38,986 nt of DNA. Origin: Planctomycetaceae bacterium (GTDB lineage: Bacteria; Planctomycetota; Planctomycetia; Planctomycetales; Planctomycetaceae). Both the position numbers and the translations under genes were made by a program. Numbering within the stretch: position 1 is the stretch's first letter; each line of letters begins with the position of its first letter. The stretch is from positions 1 to 38,986 of the forward strand of contig PBMZ01000103.1 in the NCBI GenBank assembly GCA_002722955.1, given 5' to 3'. Under the pieces are notes generated by a model that did no database searches, was not told the origin of the DNA, and saw only the letters and a program-made list of their open reading frames with translations. Positions 16,021-24,240 of this stretch are shown in pieces.

Positions 16021-16049
16021 TTCCGTTATCTCCTGGACTTTGTAGCGGG

Positions 16050-16119
16050 GGCTTCCTGCCGCCGTTCTTGATTAAGAGTTGGCAGCAAGAAGCCACCTCT
16101 GCTGTTCAAACAGGTGGCT
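16050..16119. repeat. Compound hairpin repeat at the 3' end of glcF
   Basis: GGCTTCCTGCCGCC (16050-16063) pairs with 16081-16094 at 12 of 14 positions. A second stem, AGCCACCT (16091-16098) with AGGTGGCT (16112-16119), overlaps the first, so the two are mutually exclusive folds. The second loop contains the glcF stop codon (16106-16108). The element lies between glcF and the HAD gene. Confidence 0.7.
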
Positions 16120-17428
16120 GCTCGTTGCGGTAGCTCAAGTCAAGAATATCCATGGGATGAGCCACCCAGATATCATGGCCCGCTTCCTTCAACTTGGCTT
16201 GTAATTGCAGCGAGCAACCTGCATTGCCGGTGATGACTGTTCGTGCGCCTGTGGACTCGATGTTGGCGATCTTTCGGTCGCCGAGCCGCGCTGCCATTTC
16301 CGGTTCTGTCAGATTATAGCTTCCGGCCGCTCCACAGCAGATATCGGATTCTTTCAGTGGCACTAACTCCAAGCCAGGCACCAACTCCAACAGTTGCCGT
16401 GGTTGGCTTCGGACTTGTTGTGCGTGCACCAAGTGGCAAGCGTCGTGATAAGTGGCCTTCAGCGGGATGCTACCAGTCGGCGGCTTCGGTCCCAGCTCAA
16501 CAAGGAACTCGGAGACATCCTTCACCTTGGCAGCGAACTTTTTCAGCGATTCCAGTTCGGCGGGATCTGTGACATTTAGCTCATCGGCAACGTGGCCGTA
16601 GTCTTTCAGCATCGATCCGCAACCAGCGACGTTAATAATCACAGCGTCAACGTCATCGATGGGAAACGCGCTTGCGTTTTGTTTGGCAAAGTCCAAAGCT
16701 GGATCACCGGCACCGCTGTGATAGTGGATAGCTCCACAACAGGCTTGATTTTCGGGGATGACGACTTCGCAGCCGTTGGCTTGTAGCACTCGCGCGGTGG
16801 CCCAGTTGGTCGGTCCAAACATGGCGTCGGCAACGCAGCCTGTGAATAATGCAACGCGTGCCCGCTTCTCACCGATTGCGGGAAGTGTTCGAGGCAGCGG
16901 TCTCGCAACCGGAGGCAACTTCGGTAGCAAGGCCTGCATTCTCTGCAGTTTTCCCGGCAGCAATTTGTAGAGACCGAGTGACTCGAACAACGACTGCAAT
17001 CCGAGCTTCTGCATGGCTCGAGCCGGCAAGAGCGCCCAACGCATGCGACTGGCGTACGGAAAGACTCCGTAAAGAATGAATCGATGAAACCAACTGCGAG
17101 TCACATCGTGGCCGGCTGCGGCGTCTCGTTGTTGAATGCCGACACGAAACGGCTCGATCAATCTTCCGTATTGAACCCCGGATGGGCAGGCCGTTTCACA
17201 ACTTCGACAATCCAAACACAAGTCCAAGTGTCGCTTGACCGTGTCGTTTAGCTCGAGTCGCCCGTCGACAACACCGCGCATCAGATAAATGCGGCCGCGC
17301 GGACTGTCGTTCTCATTGCCCGTTTCCAAATAAGTCGGGCAAGCAGACGTACAAAGTCCACAGTGAACGCAGTCTAGAAAGCGTCCGTACTCGATATCGC
17401 TGCCGACTGGTGTGGCGGTTTCTGCCAT
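16106..17428 (-). CDS. glcF: Glycolate oxidase iron-sulfur subunit
   Basis: GlcF carries electrons in the glycolate oxidase complex, which converts glycolate to glyoxylate at the membrane. The 440-residue protein has two [4Fe-4S] motifs, Cys20-Cys23-Cys26-Cys30-Pro and Cys71-Cys74-Cys77-Cys81-Pro. Two CCG (heterodisulfide-reductase-type) domains follow, marked by ALFTGCVAD with NQACCGAIHYHSG and by YHDACHLVHAQQVRSQPR with SDICCGAAGSYN. The frame is open to 17494, but those extra 22 residues (MEELICESSLVIGTW...) are translated repeat DNA. ATG 17428, giving MAETATPVGSD just before the first cluster, is chosen although no Shine-Dalgarno is visible. It is third in the glcD-glcE-glcF run and separated from glcE by the repeat, which may reduce its expression relative to glcD and glcE. 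Confidence 0.93.
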   Translation of the reverse strand: MAETATPVGSDIEYGRFLDCVHCGLCTSACPTYLETGNENDSPRGRIYLMRGVVDGRLELNDTVKRHLDLCLDCRSCETACPSGVQYGRLIEPFRVGIQQRDAAAGHDVTRSWFHRFILYGVFPYASRMRWALLPARAMQKLGLQSLFESLGLYKLLPGKLQRMQALLPKLPPVARPLPRTLPAIGEKRARVALFTGCVADAMFGPTNWATARVLQANGCEVVIPENQACCGAIHYHSGAGDPALDFAKQNASAFPIDDVDAVIINVAGCGSMLKDYGHVADELNVTDPAELESLKKFAAKVKDVSEFLVELGPKPPTGSIPLKATYHDACHLVHAQQVRSQPRQLLELVPGLELVPLKESDICCGAAGSYNLTEPEMAARLGDRKIANIESTGARTVITGNAGCSLQLQAKLKEAGHDIWVAHPMDILDLSYRNEQPPV

Positions 17429-17441
17429 AGTTTGATCAAGT

Positions 17442-17519
17442 ACCAATGACCAAGTGCCAATGACCAATGACGACTCGCAAATGAGTTCTTCCATTGGTCA
17501 TTGGTGCTTGGTCATTGGT
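17442..17519. repeat. CCAATGACC-type inverted repeat overlapping the glcE stop codon
   Basis: Arms 17442-17469 and 17492-17519 pair at 26 of 28 positions around a 22-base loop. Each arm is built from tandem CCAATGACCAA-like words. The glcE stop codon (17512-17514) and its last codons lie inside the right-hand arm. The loop contains GCAAATGAGTTCTTC. Other copies are at 9702-9744 and 20263-20336. Confidence 0.9.
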
Positions 17520-18753
17520 GACCCTTCCATATTTTTCCCGGACTGAGTATTCCGTTCGGATCCAACTCTGCTTTCACGCGCTGCATCAGCGGCCACGCAT
17601 CCTCTGGTTCGCCGAACACGGGCAGGGCGGCTTTCCAATCATCGTCGCATCTCAGCACGACTAAGTTGCCTTGTGAGGCCCGTGCTATTTGCCGTAATTC
17701 GTCAAGGATCGACTGGCAACTTTCCAACGTTGACGCTTCATCGGACAAATGACCAACGACCGTACCATTTCCCGCGTGAGCTTGCACGGCCACGCCCAAC
17801 TTGGTGGCTCGTTCAATGAACTCGATCGCTTTTGAAGGCCGCAGGTTGGCTTGAAACGTCAGCGGATCGTCCGACCAAGTGGCGTATTCCGTTAGCGACT
17901 TCCAAACGGAATCTGCGTCTTTCCTGTTCAACACATGCGTGGCCGCAGGTTTGAACTCAGCACATTCTTGCTCAAGCGTCTCGATCTGCCACTGCGTTTC
18001 CGAGTCCGAACCCTCAAAACCGATGATTAATACGGGAGATTGATTCGGCAGCTGGCAGCGTGCGTCGGATGATACGTGGTCGGCGGCTTTGGGATCGAGC
18101 ACCTCGACAGAGATTGGCCTTGTTTGTGACGCCAACAATGACTCCAAGACTTCGTCGATGCTTGCGTACTTCGGAAAGATCATCCAAACCAAGGCCGATG
18201 ATGCCACCGTTGGCCTTAGCTTCAATGTCACTTGTGTAATGATGGCCAGCGTGCCCAATGACCCAACCATCAGTTTGCACAAATCGTAACCGGCCACATT
18301 CTTGACGACTCGGCCGCCGGCTTTGAAATGCCGACCGCTTGCGTCGACGCCCGAGATGCCAATCACATAATCACGCATCGTGCCGTGACCGAAGCGCCGC
18401 GGTCCGCTCGTGTTGGTTGCGATGACTCCGCCCAAGGTGGCTCTTTGCGACTGAGCGACATCCACGGGCAATCGCTGGTTTTCAGCCTTTAGCGTTTTGG
18501 CCAATTCGTCCATGCGAATGCCGGCTTCGACGGTGATCGTCATGTCTCGCGCGGGATAGTCGATCACACGTTGCAGCTGCGCCGTCGAAACTCGAAGGGA
18601 ATCTTCAGGAGTGGAATGACCGTAGTTCAACGCCGTTCGTCCGCCAACGGGCACGATTGAACGGCGACCGTCTGTGGAGTTCTCGCGCATGAAGCGGCTA
18701 AGTTCCGCAACGGTCGCTGGAGTGAATTCGTCTTGTGAGTCGGTGGCAGTCAT
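17512..18753 (-). CDS. glcE: Glycolate oxidase FAD-binding subunit
   Basis: GlcE is the second flavoprotein subunit of the glycolate oxidase complex. The 413-residue protein has an FAD_binding_4 (PCMH-type) domain over about 14-190: IVPVGGRTALNYG, a MTITVEAGIRMDEL core, RATLGGVIATNTSGPRRFGHG, and GGRVVKNVAGYDLCKLMVGS followed by GTLAIITQVTLKLRP. The C-terminal half ends with VKAELDPNGILSPGKIW, the usual closing motif. It is shorter than GlcD and lacks that subunit's full C-terminal FAD-oxidase domain, as expected. The start is ten bases after the glcD stop. The final Gly-His-Gln-stop is encoded inside a palindromic repeat, so the original C-terminus may have been slightly different. Confidence 0.93.
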   Translation of the reverse strand: MTATDSQDEFTPATVAELSRFMRENSTDGRRSIVPVGGRTALNYGHSTPEDSLRVSTAQLQRVIDYPARDMTITVEAGIRMDELAKTLKAENQRLPVDVAQSQRATLGGVIATNTSGPRRFGHGTMRDYVIGISGVDASGRHFKAGGRVVKNVAGYDLCKLMVGSLGTLAIITQVTLKLRPTVASSALVWMIFPKYASIDEVLESLLASQTRPISVEVLDPKAADHVSSDARCQLPNQSPVLIIGFEGSDSETQWQIETLEQECAEFKPAATHVLNRKDADSVWKSLTEYATWSDDPLTFQANLRPSKAIEFIERATKLGVAVQAHAGNGTVVGHLSDEASTLESCQSILDELRQIARASQGNLVVLRCDDDWKAALPVFGEPEDAWPLMQRVKAELDPNGILSPGKIWKGHQ

Positions 18754-18763
18754 TTTTCGCTAT

Positions 18764-20206
18764 CTACATCGCAGCTCGTCGACCAGGATGATCTTTTTCA
18801 ATGTGTTCCATGCCGCAGGCTCCCGCCGTTGGCAACATTTTCTGAGGGCTACAGCGGCCCATCGGATTGAATGCTTTTCGGACGTCAGCCATCACGGCCA
18901 AGTCATCGGGCTCAAAAAGTTTGCTCATGAAATCTATCTTCTCGACGCCGATGCCATGTTCTCCGGTGACACTGCCGCCGAGTTCCAAGCACTTGGCCAA
19001 AATCTCATCACTCGATTTCAAAACGCGTTCGATCTGTTCTTTGTCACGCTCGTCGAAAAGTAAGATGGGGTGGATGTTGCCATCGCCAGCGTGAAAGACG
19101 TTGACGATTCGAATGTCGTGTCGTTTTCCACTTTCCGAAATGAATTCCAGAATCTCGGGCAACTTCGTTCTCGGCACGACGCCATCTTGGGTGCAATAAC
19201 TGGGGCTCAAACGACCGATGGCGCCGAATGCCTGTTTGCGGCACTTCCACAACAGTTGCCGCTCTTCCGCTGTGTTAGCTTTGCGAACTTCGCGAGCGCC
19301 GGATTGTTCGCACAAGTTGACGATGCGTTGAGCTTCCTCGTTGACGGCAACTTCCAAGCCATCGACTTCGATTAGCAGGACGGCTCCGGCATCCAGCGGA
19401 AAGCCAAAGTGGAACGCTGCTTCCAGAGCCTCGACGATGCCTTGATCCATCATCTCGAGAGCTGCAGGAACGATGCCGGCACCGACGATGTTGCTGATCG
19501 CCTGAGTCGCGTCGTGAACGGTTTCGAAGACTCCCAACATCGTCCGATAGGCAACCGGGTCACGCGTGATCCGCACGTAAACTCTTGTCGCGATGCCAAA
19601 CGTGCCCTCGCTGCCGACGAACAATCCCGTCAGATCGTATCCTGGCGAACCTTCCACCGGTCCGCCCAATTGCACGACCGAGCCATCCGGCAAGACTGCC
19701 TCAACGCCCAAAACGTGATTGACAGTCACGCCGTACTTCAAAGTGTGCGGTCCGCCGGAATTCGTGGCGACGTTGCCGCCGATTGTGCAAGCGCCTTGGC
19801 TTGAGGGGTCGGGTGCATAGTGATAGCCCGAGCCGGCCAAGTGTTGGGTCAAGTGCACGTTGACCAAACCTGGCTCGACCACCGCGTACCGATCTCGCAT
19901 GTTGACTTCCAGGATTTGCTTCATCCGAGTCAGCGTGATCATCACGCCACCGCCAACTGGCAGCGTGCCGCCAGCTAAACTTGTGCCGGCTCCGCGGGGC
20001 AGGAAGGGAACATCAAATTCGTTACAGGTCTTGACGATGTCGACAACATGCTGTTGGCAGGTCGGAAAGAGCACGACGTCGGGCACTTTTTTCTCGACGA
20101 CATATCCATCGCATTCGTAGACGAGCAGCTCTTCGGGGTTATACAAAACACCCTCGTCGCCGACGATTTGTTGGAATCGCTGAATCAAGTCGCGGGAAAG
20201 ACTCAT
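18764..20206 (-). CDS. glcD: Glycolate oxidase FAD-linked subunit
   Basis: GlcD is the catalytic flavoprotein that oxidises glycolate (and often D-lactate). The 480-residue protein has an FAD_binding_4 domain, VVLFPTCQQHVVDIVKTCNE, PFLPRGAGTSLAGG, QGACTIGGNVATNSGGPHTLKYG and GLFVGSEGTFGIATRV. An FAD-oxidase C-terminal domain follows with the metal-binding-type VFHAGDGNIHP, GSVTGEHGIG and VRKAFNPMGRCSP motifs. Length and motif order match bacterial GlcD. It leads the minus-strand run glcD, glcE, glcF. The promoter should lie between 20207 and 20318, a gap that also holds a palindromic repeat. No regulator gene (such as glcC) is adjacent. Confidence 0.95.
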   Translation of the reverse strand: MSLSRDLIQRFQQIVGDEGVLYNPEELLVYECDGYVVEKKVPDVVLFPTCQQHVVDIVKTCNEFDVPFLPRGAGTSLAGGTLPVGGGVMITLTRMKQILEVNMRDRYAVVEPGLVNVHLTQHLAGSGYHYAPDPSSQGACTIGGNVATNSGGPHTLKYGVTVNHVLGVEAVLPDGSVVQLGGPVEGSPGYDLTGLFVGSEGTFGIATRVYVRITRDPVAYRTMLGVFETVHDATQAISNIVGAGIVPAALEMMDQGIVEALEAAFHFGFPLDAGAVLLIEVDGLEVAVNEEAQRIVNLCEQSGAREVRKANTAEERQLLWKCRKQAFGAIGRLSPSYCTQDGVVPRTKLPEILEFISESGKRHDIRIVNVFHAGDGNIHPILLFDERDKEQIERVLKSSDEILAKCLELGGSVTGEHGIGVEKIDFMSKLFEPDDLAVMADVRKAFNPMGRCSPQKMLPTAGACGMEHIEKDHPGRRAAM

Positions 20207-20262
20207 GGGTTGGGAATCTCTTGGGGGAAGTTGGTCGATTTTGTCATTCTAGAATGAGCAAT

Positions 20263-20336
20263 GACCAAGCACCAATGACCAATGGAAGATTCGTGCCGTC
20301 CGTTGCTCACGCGTCGGATTACGAGGGTGCTTGGTC
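20263..20336. repeat. CCAATGACC-type inverted repeat overlapping the end of the MutS-like gene
   Basis: GACCAAGCACC (20263-20273) pairs perfectly with GGTGCTTGGTC (20326-20336). The left side continues with AATGACCAATGGAAGATTC, the same wording as the copies at 9702 and 17442. The right arm encodes the final DQAPS residues of the MutS-like protein, whose stop is at 20319-20321. Confidence 0.7.
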
Positions 20337-22157
20337 GTTTCCTCGTTTCTCGATCTTCAGCCCAATCATTCGCATCAATTCCAATGCGTTACTGCGGTCG
20401 ATGACTCCGGGACGCATGCGGTAATCGAAGGTCATCTCGCCGTCGACGATGTTGTCCTCGAAGTGGACGTTGATGGCCGTGTCGCCGATGGAATCGACGA
20501 TCTTGGTCAGTGCCAAATCGTGGGTGGTGACCAGTCCTACGGCTCCTTGATCCAGCAAGCTGCGAATGATGGCCTCGGCACCGACGCGGCGATCATGGGA
20601 GTTGGTGCCTTGCAAGATTTCGTCCAACAAGAACAGCAGCGGGCGCTTGCCCGAGGTTAACTCGACGATCGACTTGATGCGAGAAATCACGGTGTAAAAC
20701 AACGAAGCGCCAGCTTGTAATGAGTCCTGGACTCGCATCTCCGAACCGATGGTGACCGGCGAGACCGTCATCGCGGTGGCTCTTACGGGGGCGCCGGCGA
20801 GTGCTAAGACCATGTTGATGCCGACCGTCCGCATTAGCGTGCTCTTGCCCGACATGTTCGAACCGCTGATCAGGACCAGGCGTTGATCTTCGCCGATGCG
20901 GATGTCGTTGCGAACGCACTCGGACGGAAGAATCAATGGGTGTCCGAGTTCCTCGGCGATGATCTCTAAGCCGTCGTCGCGGATTTTGGGGAACGGGTCG
21001 TTGGGGTTCTCGTAAGCGTATCCGGACAAAGATGCGGTTGCTTCGACCTCGCCTACGGCGTCCAGCCATTGAGGGATACTGTCGCCGAAGCGGGCCTTCC
21101 AAGATTCGATGGCATGCACCAGATGAATGGGGACGCACAAGATTAAAGCGAACGGCGCGAAGAACTGGTTTTGCAATCCGGCCACGAGATTTTGAATGCG
21201 GTTCTGCAATTGCCGAATTCGTTTCGAGGGAATCGTGCCCGTGCTTTCGAAGACGTTGCTAACTTCTTTGAGGTTCGTTGAGTGAAACGATTCCGCCTCG
21301 AGCACACCGAGCACTTGCGAGAGAATCGTCAGGCCCGAGTTTGCTTCTTCAGCTTGGAGACGCACGTCTTGAATCAACTTGCGGTGAGTAAACAAGAAGA
21401 TCGACTCGAAGATCAGCACGACGACCAAAGGCGAGGGTCCAAAGCCAAACGGCGTCCATGCCAACACGGCCAGCACGGCCAAGATGCCGAAGATGGCGGC
21501 CGTGATTTGTTGTGTTTTCGACAGCAATCGAGGCGGTTGCTGTGACCACTCGATCAGCAAGTTCTGATTCAGGTCCTCGTGAACCTCGGCGTCGAGCAAA
21601 GCGAATTGCTCGCGAAAGTCGAGTCGATACCGAAGCTCCTCGACGGACTGTTGGCGGCGGCGAATCGTCTCCGAGTCCGTGGCATCCATCAGCCATTCGG
21701 CCAAGCGGTCCTCGCCCAACCGTGTTCGTGCGCGACAAATAAGTTGAAACAGCGAACCCTCGCCAAAGATGTCCAGATCGCCGGAATACATGTGCTCGGG
21801 CGATTTGTATCGGTCGCCGGTGGCTCCCGTGCTGCTCCATTTGTGTTCGAGACGCTGAATGCCACGCTCGTAGAACTCGACTGCCCGGCGATAGCGGTCT
21901 CTTCGTTTGCTGACGGACGCGTGGGTTACGACAAGGATCAGAAACAAACTTGAGGGCAACGCGATCCACCAAGGATTGATCTCCGATGGCGAGAATACAA
22001 ACAGCACGACCGCGACCGTTGAAAGAAACGTCGCGCCGCGTGTTATTGAGAGCGCGCTATCAAGCAGTGAATAGCGCTTTGCACTGCGTGAGCGTTGCTC
22101 GAACCGCTGTTGGTATTCGGCCTCGGGAGATGCTGTTGTGGCCGCTGGTGTGTTCAT
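20319..22157 (-). CDS. Membrane-anchored MutS-like ATPase (not a mismatch-repair MutS)
   Basis: The 612-residue protein ends in a MutS-type ATPase domain: Walker A GSNMSGKST (432-440), Walker B LFLLDEILQGTNSHDR (508-523), and TTHD as the H-loop. The N-terminal mismatch-recognition and connector domains of MutS are absent. Instead there are hydrophobic hairpins at about 40-80 and 217-257 and a further hydrophobic stretch at about 332-350, separated by charged helical regions. The middle resembles the MutS core/lever region (QLICRARTRLGEDRLAEWL). Such membrane MutS homologues are known in several bacterial phyla, but I know of no defined function. It is divergent from hpnC with 55 bases between the starts, so the promoters must overlap or abut. 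The extreme C-terminus lies in a repeat arm. Confidence 0.85.
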   Translation of the reverse strand: MNTPAATTASPEAEYQQRFEQRSRSAKRYSLLDSALSITRGATFLSTVAVVLFVFSPSEINPWWIALPSSLFLILVVTHASVSKRRDRYRRAVEFYERGIQRLEHKWSSTGATGDRYKSPEHMYSGDLDIFGEGSLFQLICRARTRLGEDRLAEWLMDATDSETIRRRQQSVEELRYRLDFREQFALLDAEVHEDLNQNLLIEWSQQPPRLLSKTQQITAAIFGILAVLAVLAWTPFGFGPSPLVVVLIFESIFLFTHRKLIQDVRLQAEEANSGLTILSQVLGVLEAESFHSTNLKEVSNVFESTGTIPSKRIRQLQNRIQNLVAGLQNQFFAPFALILCVPIHLVHAIESWKARFGDSIPQWLDAVGEVEATASLSGYAYENPNDPFPKIRDDGLEIIAEELGHPLILPSECVRNDIRIGEDQRLVLISGSNMSGKSTLMRTVGINMVLALAGAPVRATAMTVSPVTIGSEMRVQDSLQAGASLFYTVISRIKSIVELTSGKRPLLFLLDEILQGTNSHDRRVGAEAIIRSLLDQGAVGLVTTHDLALTKIVDSIGDTAINVHFEDNIVDGEMTFDYRMRPGVIDRSNALELMRMIGLKIEKRGNDQAPS

Positions 22158-22212
22158 GAGGTAACGTCGTTGGCTTGGTCAATCACAGGATTCTCAGCAT
22201 ACTACGGATGTG

Positions 22213-23145
22213 ATGAACACTTTCCAAGGAGAACTGCAAGAATGGGGGCCTGAGGCACTCGCCGACCGCTCGCGGCCGCCAAGTGTTGATGAGGCGCGCG
22301 ACTATTGCCGGCAATTGGCTCGCGGGCATTACGAGAATTTCTCGGTCGTTTCGTGGTTGCTGCCGAAACACTTGCACCAGCACTTTTACAATGTCTACGC
22401 GTATTGCCGTTGGGCTGACGATTTAGGCGACGAGATTGACGACGCAGACCGCTCGTTGGAGTTGCTCGGTTGGTGGAGGAGTCATCTTCAGCAATGCCAT
22501 GCAGGCGAGGCACAGCATCCCGTGTTTGTTGCCTTGCATACGACGATCCAAGAGTTTGCGATACCAATCAATCCTTTTGGCGATTTGATTTCGGCGTTCG
22601 AGCAAGACCAGCGAATTATCGAATACGCGACGTTCGAGCAACTCTTAGGCTATTGCCGATGCAGCGCTGATCCGGTTGGTCGCATCGTGTTGTACCTTTG
22701 CCGGCAAAATCGTCCGGAAACGTTTGAGTGGTCCGATTCGATTTGCACGGGATTGCAGTTAGCGAACTTCTGGCAAGACGTCGCCCGGGATTTGGACATC
22801 GGCCGCATTTACTTGCCTGAAGAGGATCGCTTGCGATTCGGTTACAGTCGCGAGGATCTGGACGCTCGAGTGACCAACGATGCGTTCTTAGAGTTGATGC
22901 GGTTTCAAGTCGAGCGAGCTCGGACGTTCTTCGATACGCGACGTCAGCTTGTGGAGTGCTTGCCATTCCGGTTGCAGGTCGACATCGATCTGTTCGGCGA
23001 GGGTGGACTGAAGATCCTCGATCGGATCGAGCGAATCGGTTTTCGCGTCTGGGAAACTCGGCCTGTGGTTACGAAAGCGGACGCATTCTCGATGTTGATC
23101 GGTAGTCTGTGCCGAGCAGTTTTGCGGCGAGTGGGCTTGAAGTGA
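22213..23145 (+). CDS. hpnC: Hydroxysqualene synthase-type squalene/phytoene synthase family enzyme
   Basis: HpnC, with HpnD and HpnE, makes squalene from farnesyl diphosphate; it converts presqualene diphosphate to hydroxysqualene. The 310-residue protein has the two aspartate-rich Mg-diphosphate motifs of the squalene/phytoene synthase family, CRWADDLGDEIDD (Asp69-Asp73) and NFWQDVARDLDIGRIYLP (Asp189, Asp193). YCRQLARGHYENF and SVVSWLLPKHLHQHFYNVYAYCRWADD are typical of the HpnC branch. Immediate proximity to an HpnD-like paralogue supports the call. A GTG (22210) directly precedes ATG 22213; either may be used and no Shine-Dalgarno is visible. A C30 or C40 carotenoid synthase is the alternative, but no carotenoid desaturase is nearby. 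Confidence 0.88.
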   Translation: MNTFQGELQEWGPEALADRSRPPSVDEARDYCRQLARGHYENFSVVSWLLPKHLHQHFYNVYAYCRWADDLGDEIDDADRSLELLGWWRSHLQQCHAGEAQHPVFVALHTTIQEFAIPINPFGDLISAFEQDQRIIEYATFEQLLGYCRCSADPVGRIVLYLCRQNRPETFEWSDSICTGLQLANFWQDVARDLDIGRIYLPEEDRLRFGYSREDLDARVTNDAFLELMRFQVERARTFFDTRRQLVECLPFRLQVDIDLFGEGGLKILDRIERIGFRVWETRPVVTKADAFSMLIGSLCRAVLRRVGLK

Positions 23146-23197
23146 TTCGGCGACGTCTGGGAAGATGTTAAATTACAGGCATCTCGCCGCATGATTA

Positions 23198-23295
23198 GTA
23201 ACCCGACGCGTGAGCGAGGGACGCTCAGACGCACTGAAAACACATCGTACAATTTGCGAAACGTCTGAGAGTTCCTCGCTCACTCGGCGGGTTAC
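23198..23295. repeat. Large inverted repeat between hpnC and hpnD
   Basis: Arms 23198-23231 and 23262-23295 are reverse complements at 30 of 34 positions, starting with GTAACCCG and containing GTGAGCGAGG and CTCAGACG. The loop is 30 bases and A/T-rich. It fills most of the 177-base gap, 27 bases before the hpnD start, and would form a strong hairpin in an hpnC-hpnD transcript. Confidence 0.9.
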
Positions 23296-23322
23296 CATAC
23301 TTGGTAGAAGATCATTCTGTTG

Positions 23323-24237
23323 ATGAACACTTCGCCTTTGAGCCTTGAAGCTTCTTACCGCTACAGCCAGTCGCTGGCGAAGCGGACGGCGAAGAATTTC
23401 TATTACTCGTTCATGGGCTTGCCGCCGGAATGCTTTCAGTCGATGTGCGTCTTGTACGCATTCATGCGGATTTGCGACGACATCGGCGATGACGAGTCCG
23501 TCGACTTAGATGTCCGCCGCGAAAGATTGCAGCAATGGCGCGAGCAGCTTCGCGTTGCCTTGGCCGAGGATCGCTACCAGCATGATGTGTTTCCGGCGCT
23601 GGTCGAAACGGTGAGAAGTCATCATCTACCGCCCGACTACTTGTATGCCGTCATCGATGGCGTCAGCACGGACTTGGAGCCTCACGAGATCGCGACCTTT
23701 GATCAGTTGGCTCAATACTGTTACTGCGTCGCGGGTGCGGTGGGCTTGTGTTGCATTCACATTTGGGGCTTCGATGAAGACGAGCGAGCGATCAACGCGG
23801 CCATCGATTGCGGGATGGCATTTCAGTTGACGAACATTCTGCGCGACATCGCCGAGGACTCGCAGATGGGCCGAGTCTACTTGCCCCGCGATGAGTTGGC
23901 TCGCTTTGGTTATTCCATCGAGGACTTGCAGCAAGGCCGCCAGACACCGCAGTTCCGCGAACTGATGACGTTCCAAGTTGAGCGCGCCAGAAAGTACTAC
24001 GACCGCGCCAACGACTTGTTCGATTACCTCAGCCCAACGGGCAAGCCAATCTTGCGAGCAATGGTCAAGATCTACAGCGGCCTTTTAGACGAGATCGAGC
24101 AGCGCGAGTACGACGTCTTCAGCGAGCGAATCTCGTTGCCCAAGTGGCGCAAGCTTTTGATCGCCGCCGAATCCGTGGTCCGTCAACCATGGCTAAGACG
24201 CATGGGCAGCGAAGCTCCCAGTGTGGCTCCTTGGTAA
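23323..24237 (+). CDS. hpnD: Presqualene diphosphate synthase
   Basis: HpnD condenses two farnesyl diphosphates to presqualene diphosphate, the substrate of HpnC. The 304-residue protein shows both catalytic aspartate motifs: FMRICDDIGDDES (Asp52-Asp57) and FQLTNILRDIAEDSQMGRVYLP (Asp175, Asp179). It also has the conserved SFMGLPPECFQSMCVLYAF and CYCVAGAVGLCCIHIWG segments typical of HpnD and phytoene synthases. It is a distant paralogue of the upstream hpnC. The start codon context TGATGAACACTT matches that of hpnC. A preceding TTG (23320) is possible but ATG is preferred. The usual third gene, the flavoprotein hpnE, does not follow; the next genes are unrelated, so hpnE must be elsewhere if the route is complete. 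Confidence 0.9.
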   Translation: MNTSPLSLEASYRYSQSLAKRTAKNFYYSFMGLPPECFQSMCVLYAFMRICDDIGDDESVDLDVRRERLQQWREQLRVALAEDRYQHDVFPALVETVRSHHLPPDYLYAVIDGVSTDLEPHEIATFDQLAQYCYCVAGAVGLCCIHIWGFDEDERAINAAIDCGMAFQLTNILRDIAEDSQMGRVYLPRDELARFGYSIEDLQQGRQTPQFRELMTFQVERARKYYDRANDLFDYLSPTGKPILRAMVKIYSGLLDEIEQREYDVFSERISLPKWRKLLIAAESVVRQPWLRRMGSEAPSVAPW

Positions 24238-24240
24238 GCT

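Noticed and set aside
17442..17519. CRISPR-like array from the tandem CCAATGACCAA words
   Set aside because: Units are only 8-11 bases, have no spacers, and form an inverted rather than direct repeat; no cas genes are present.
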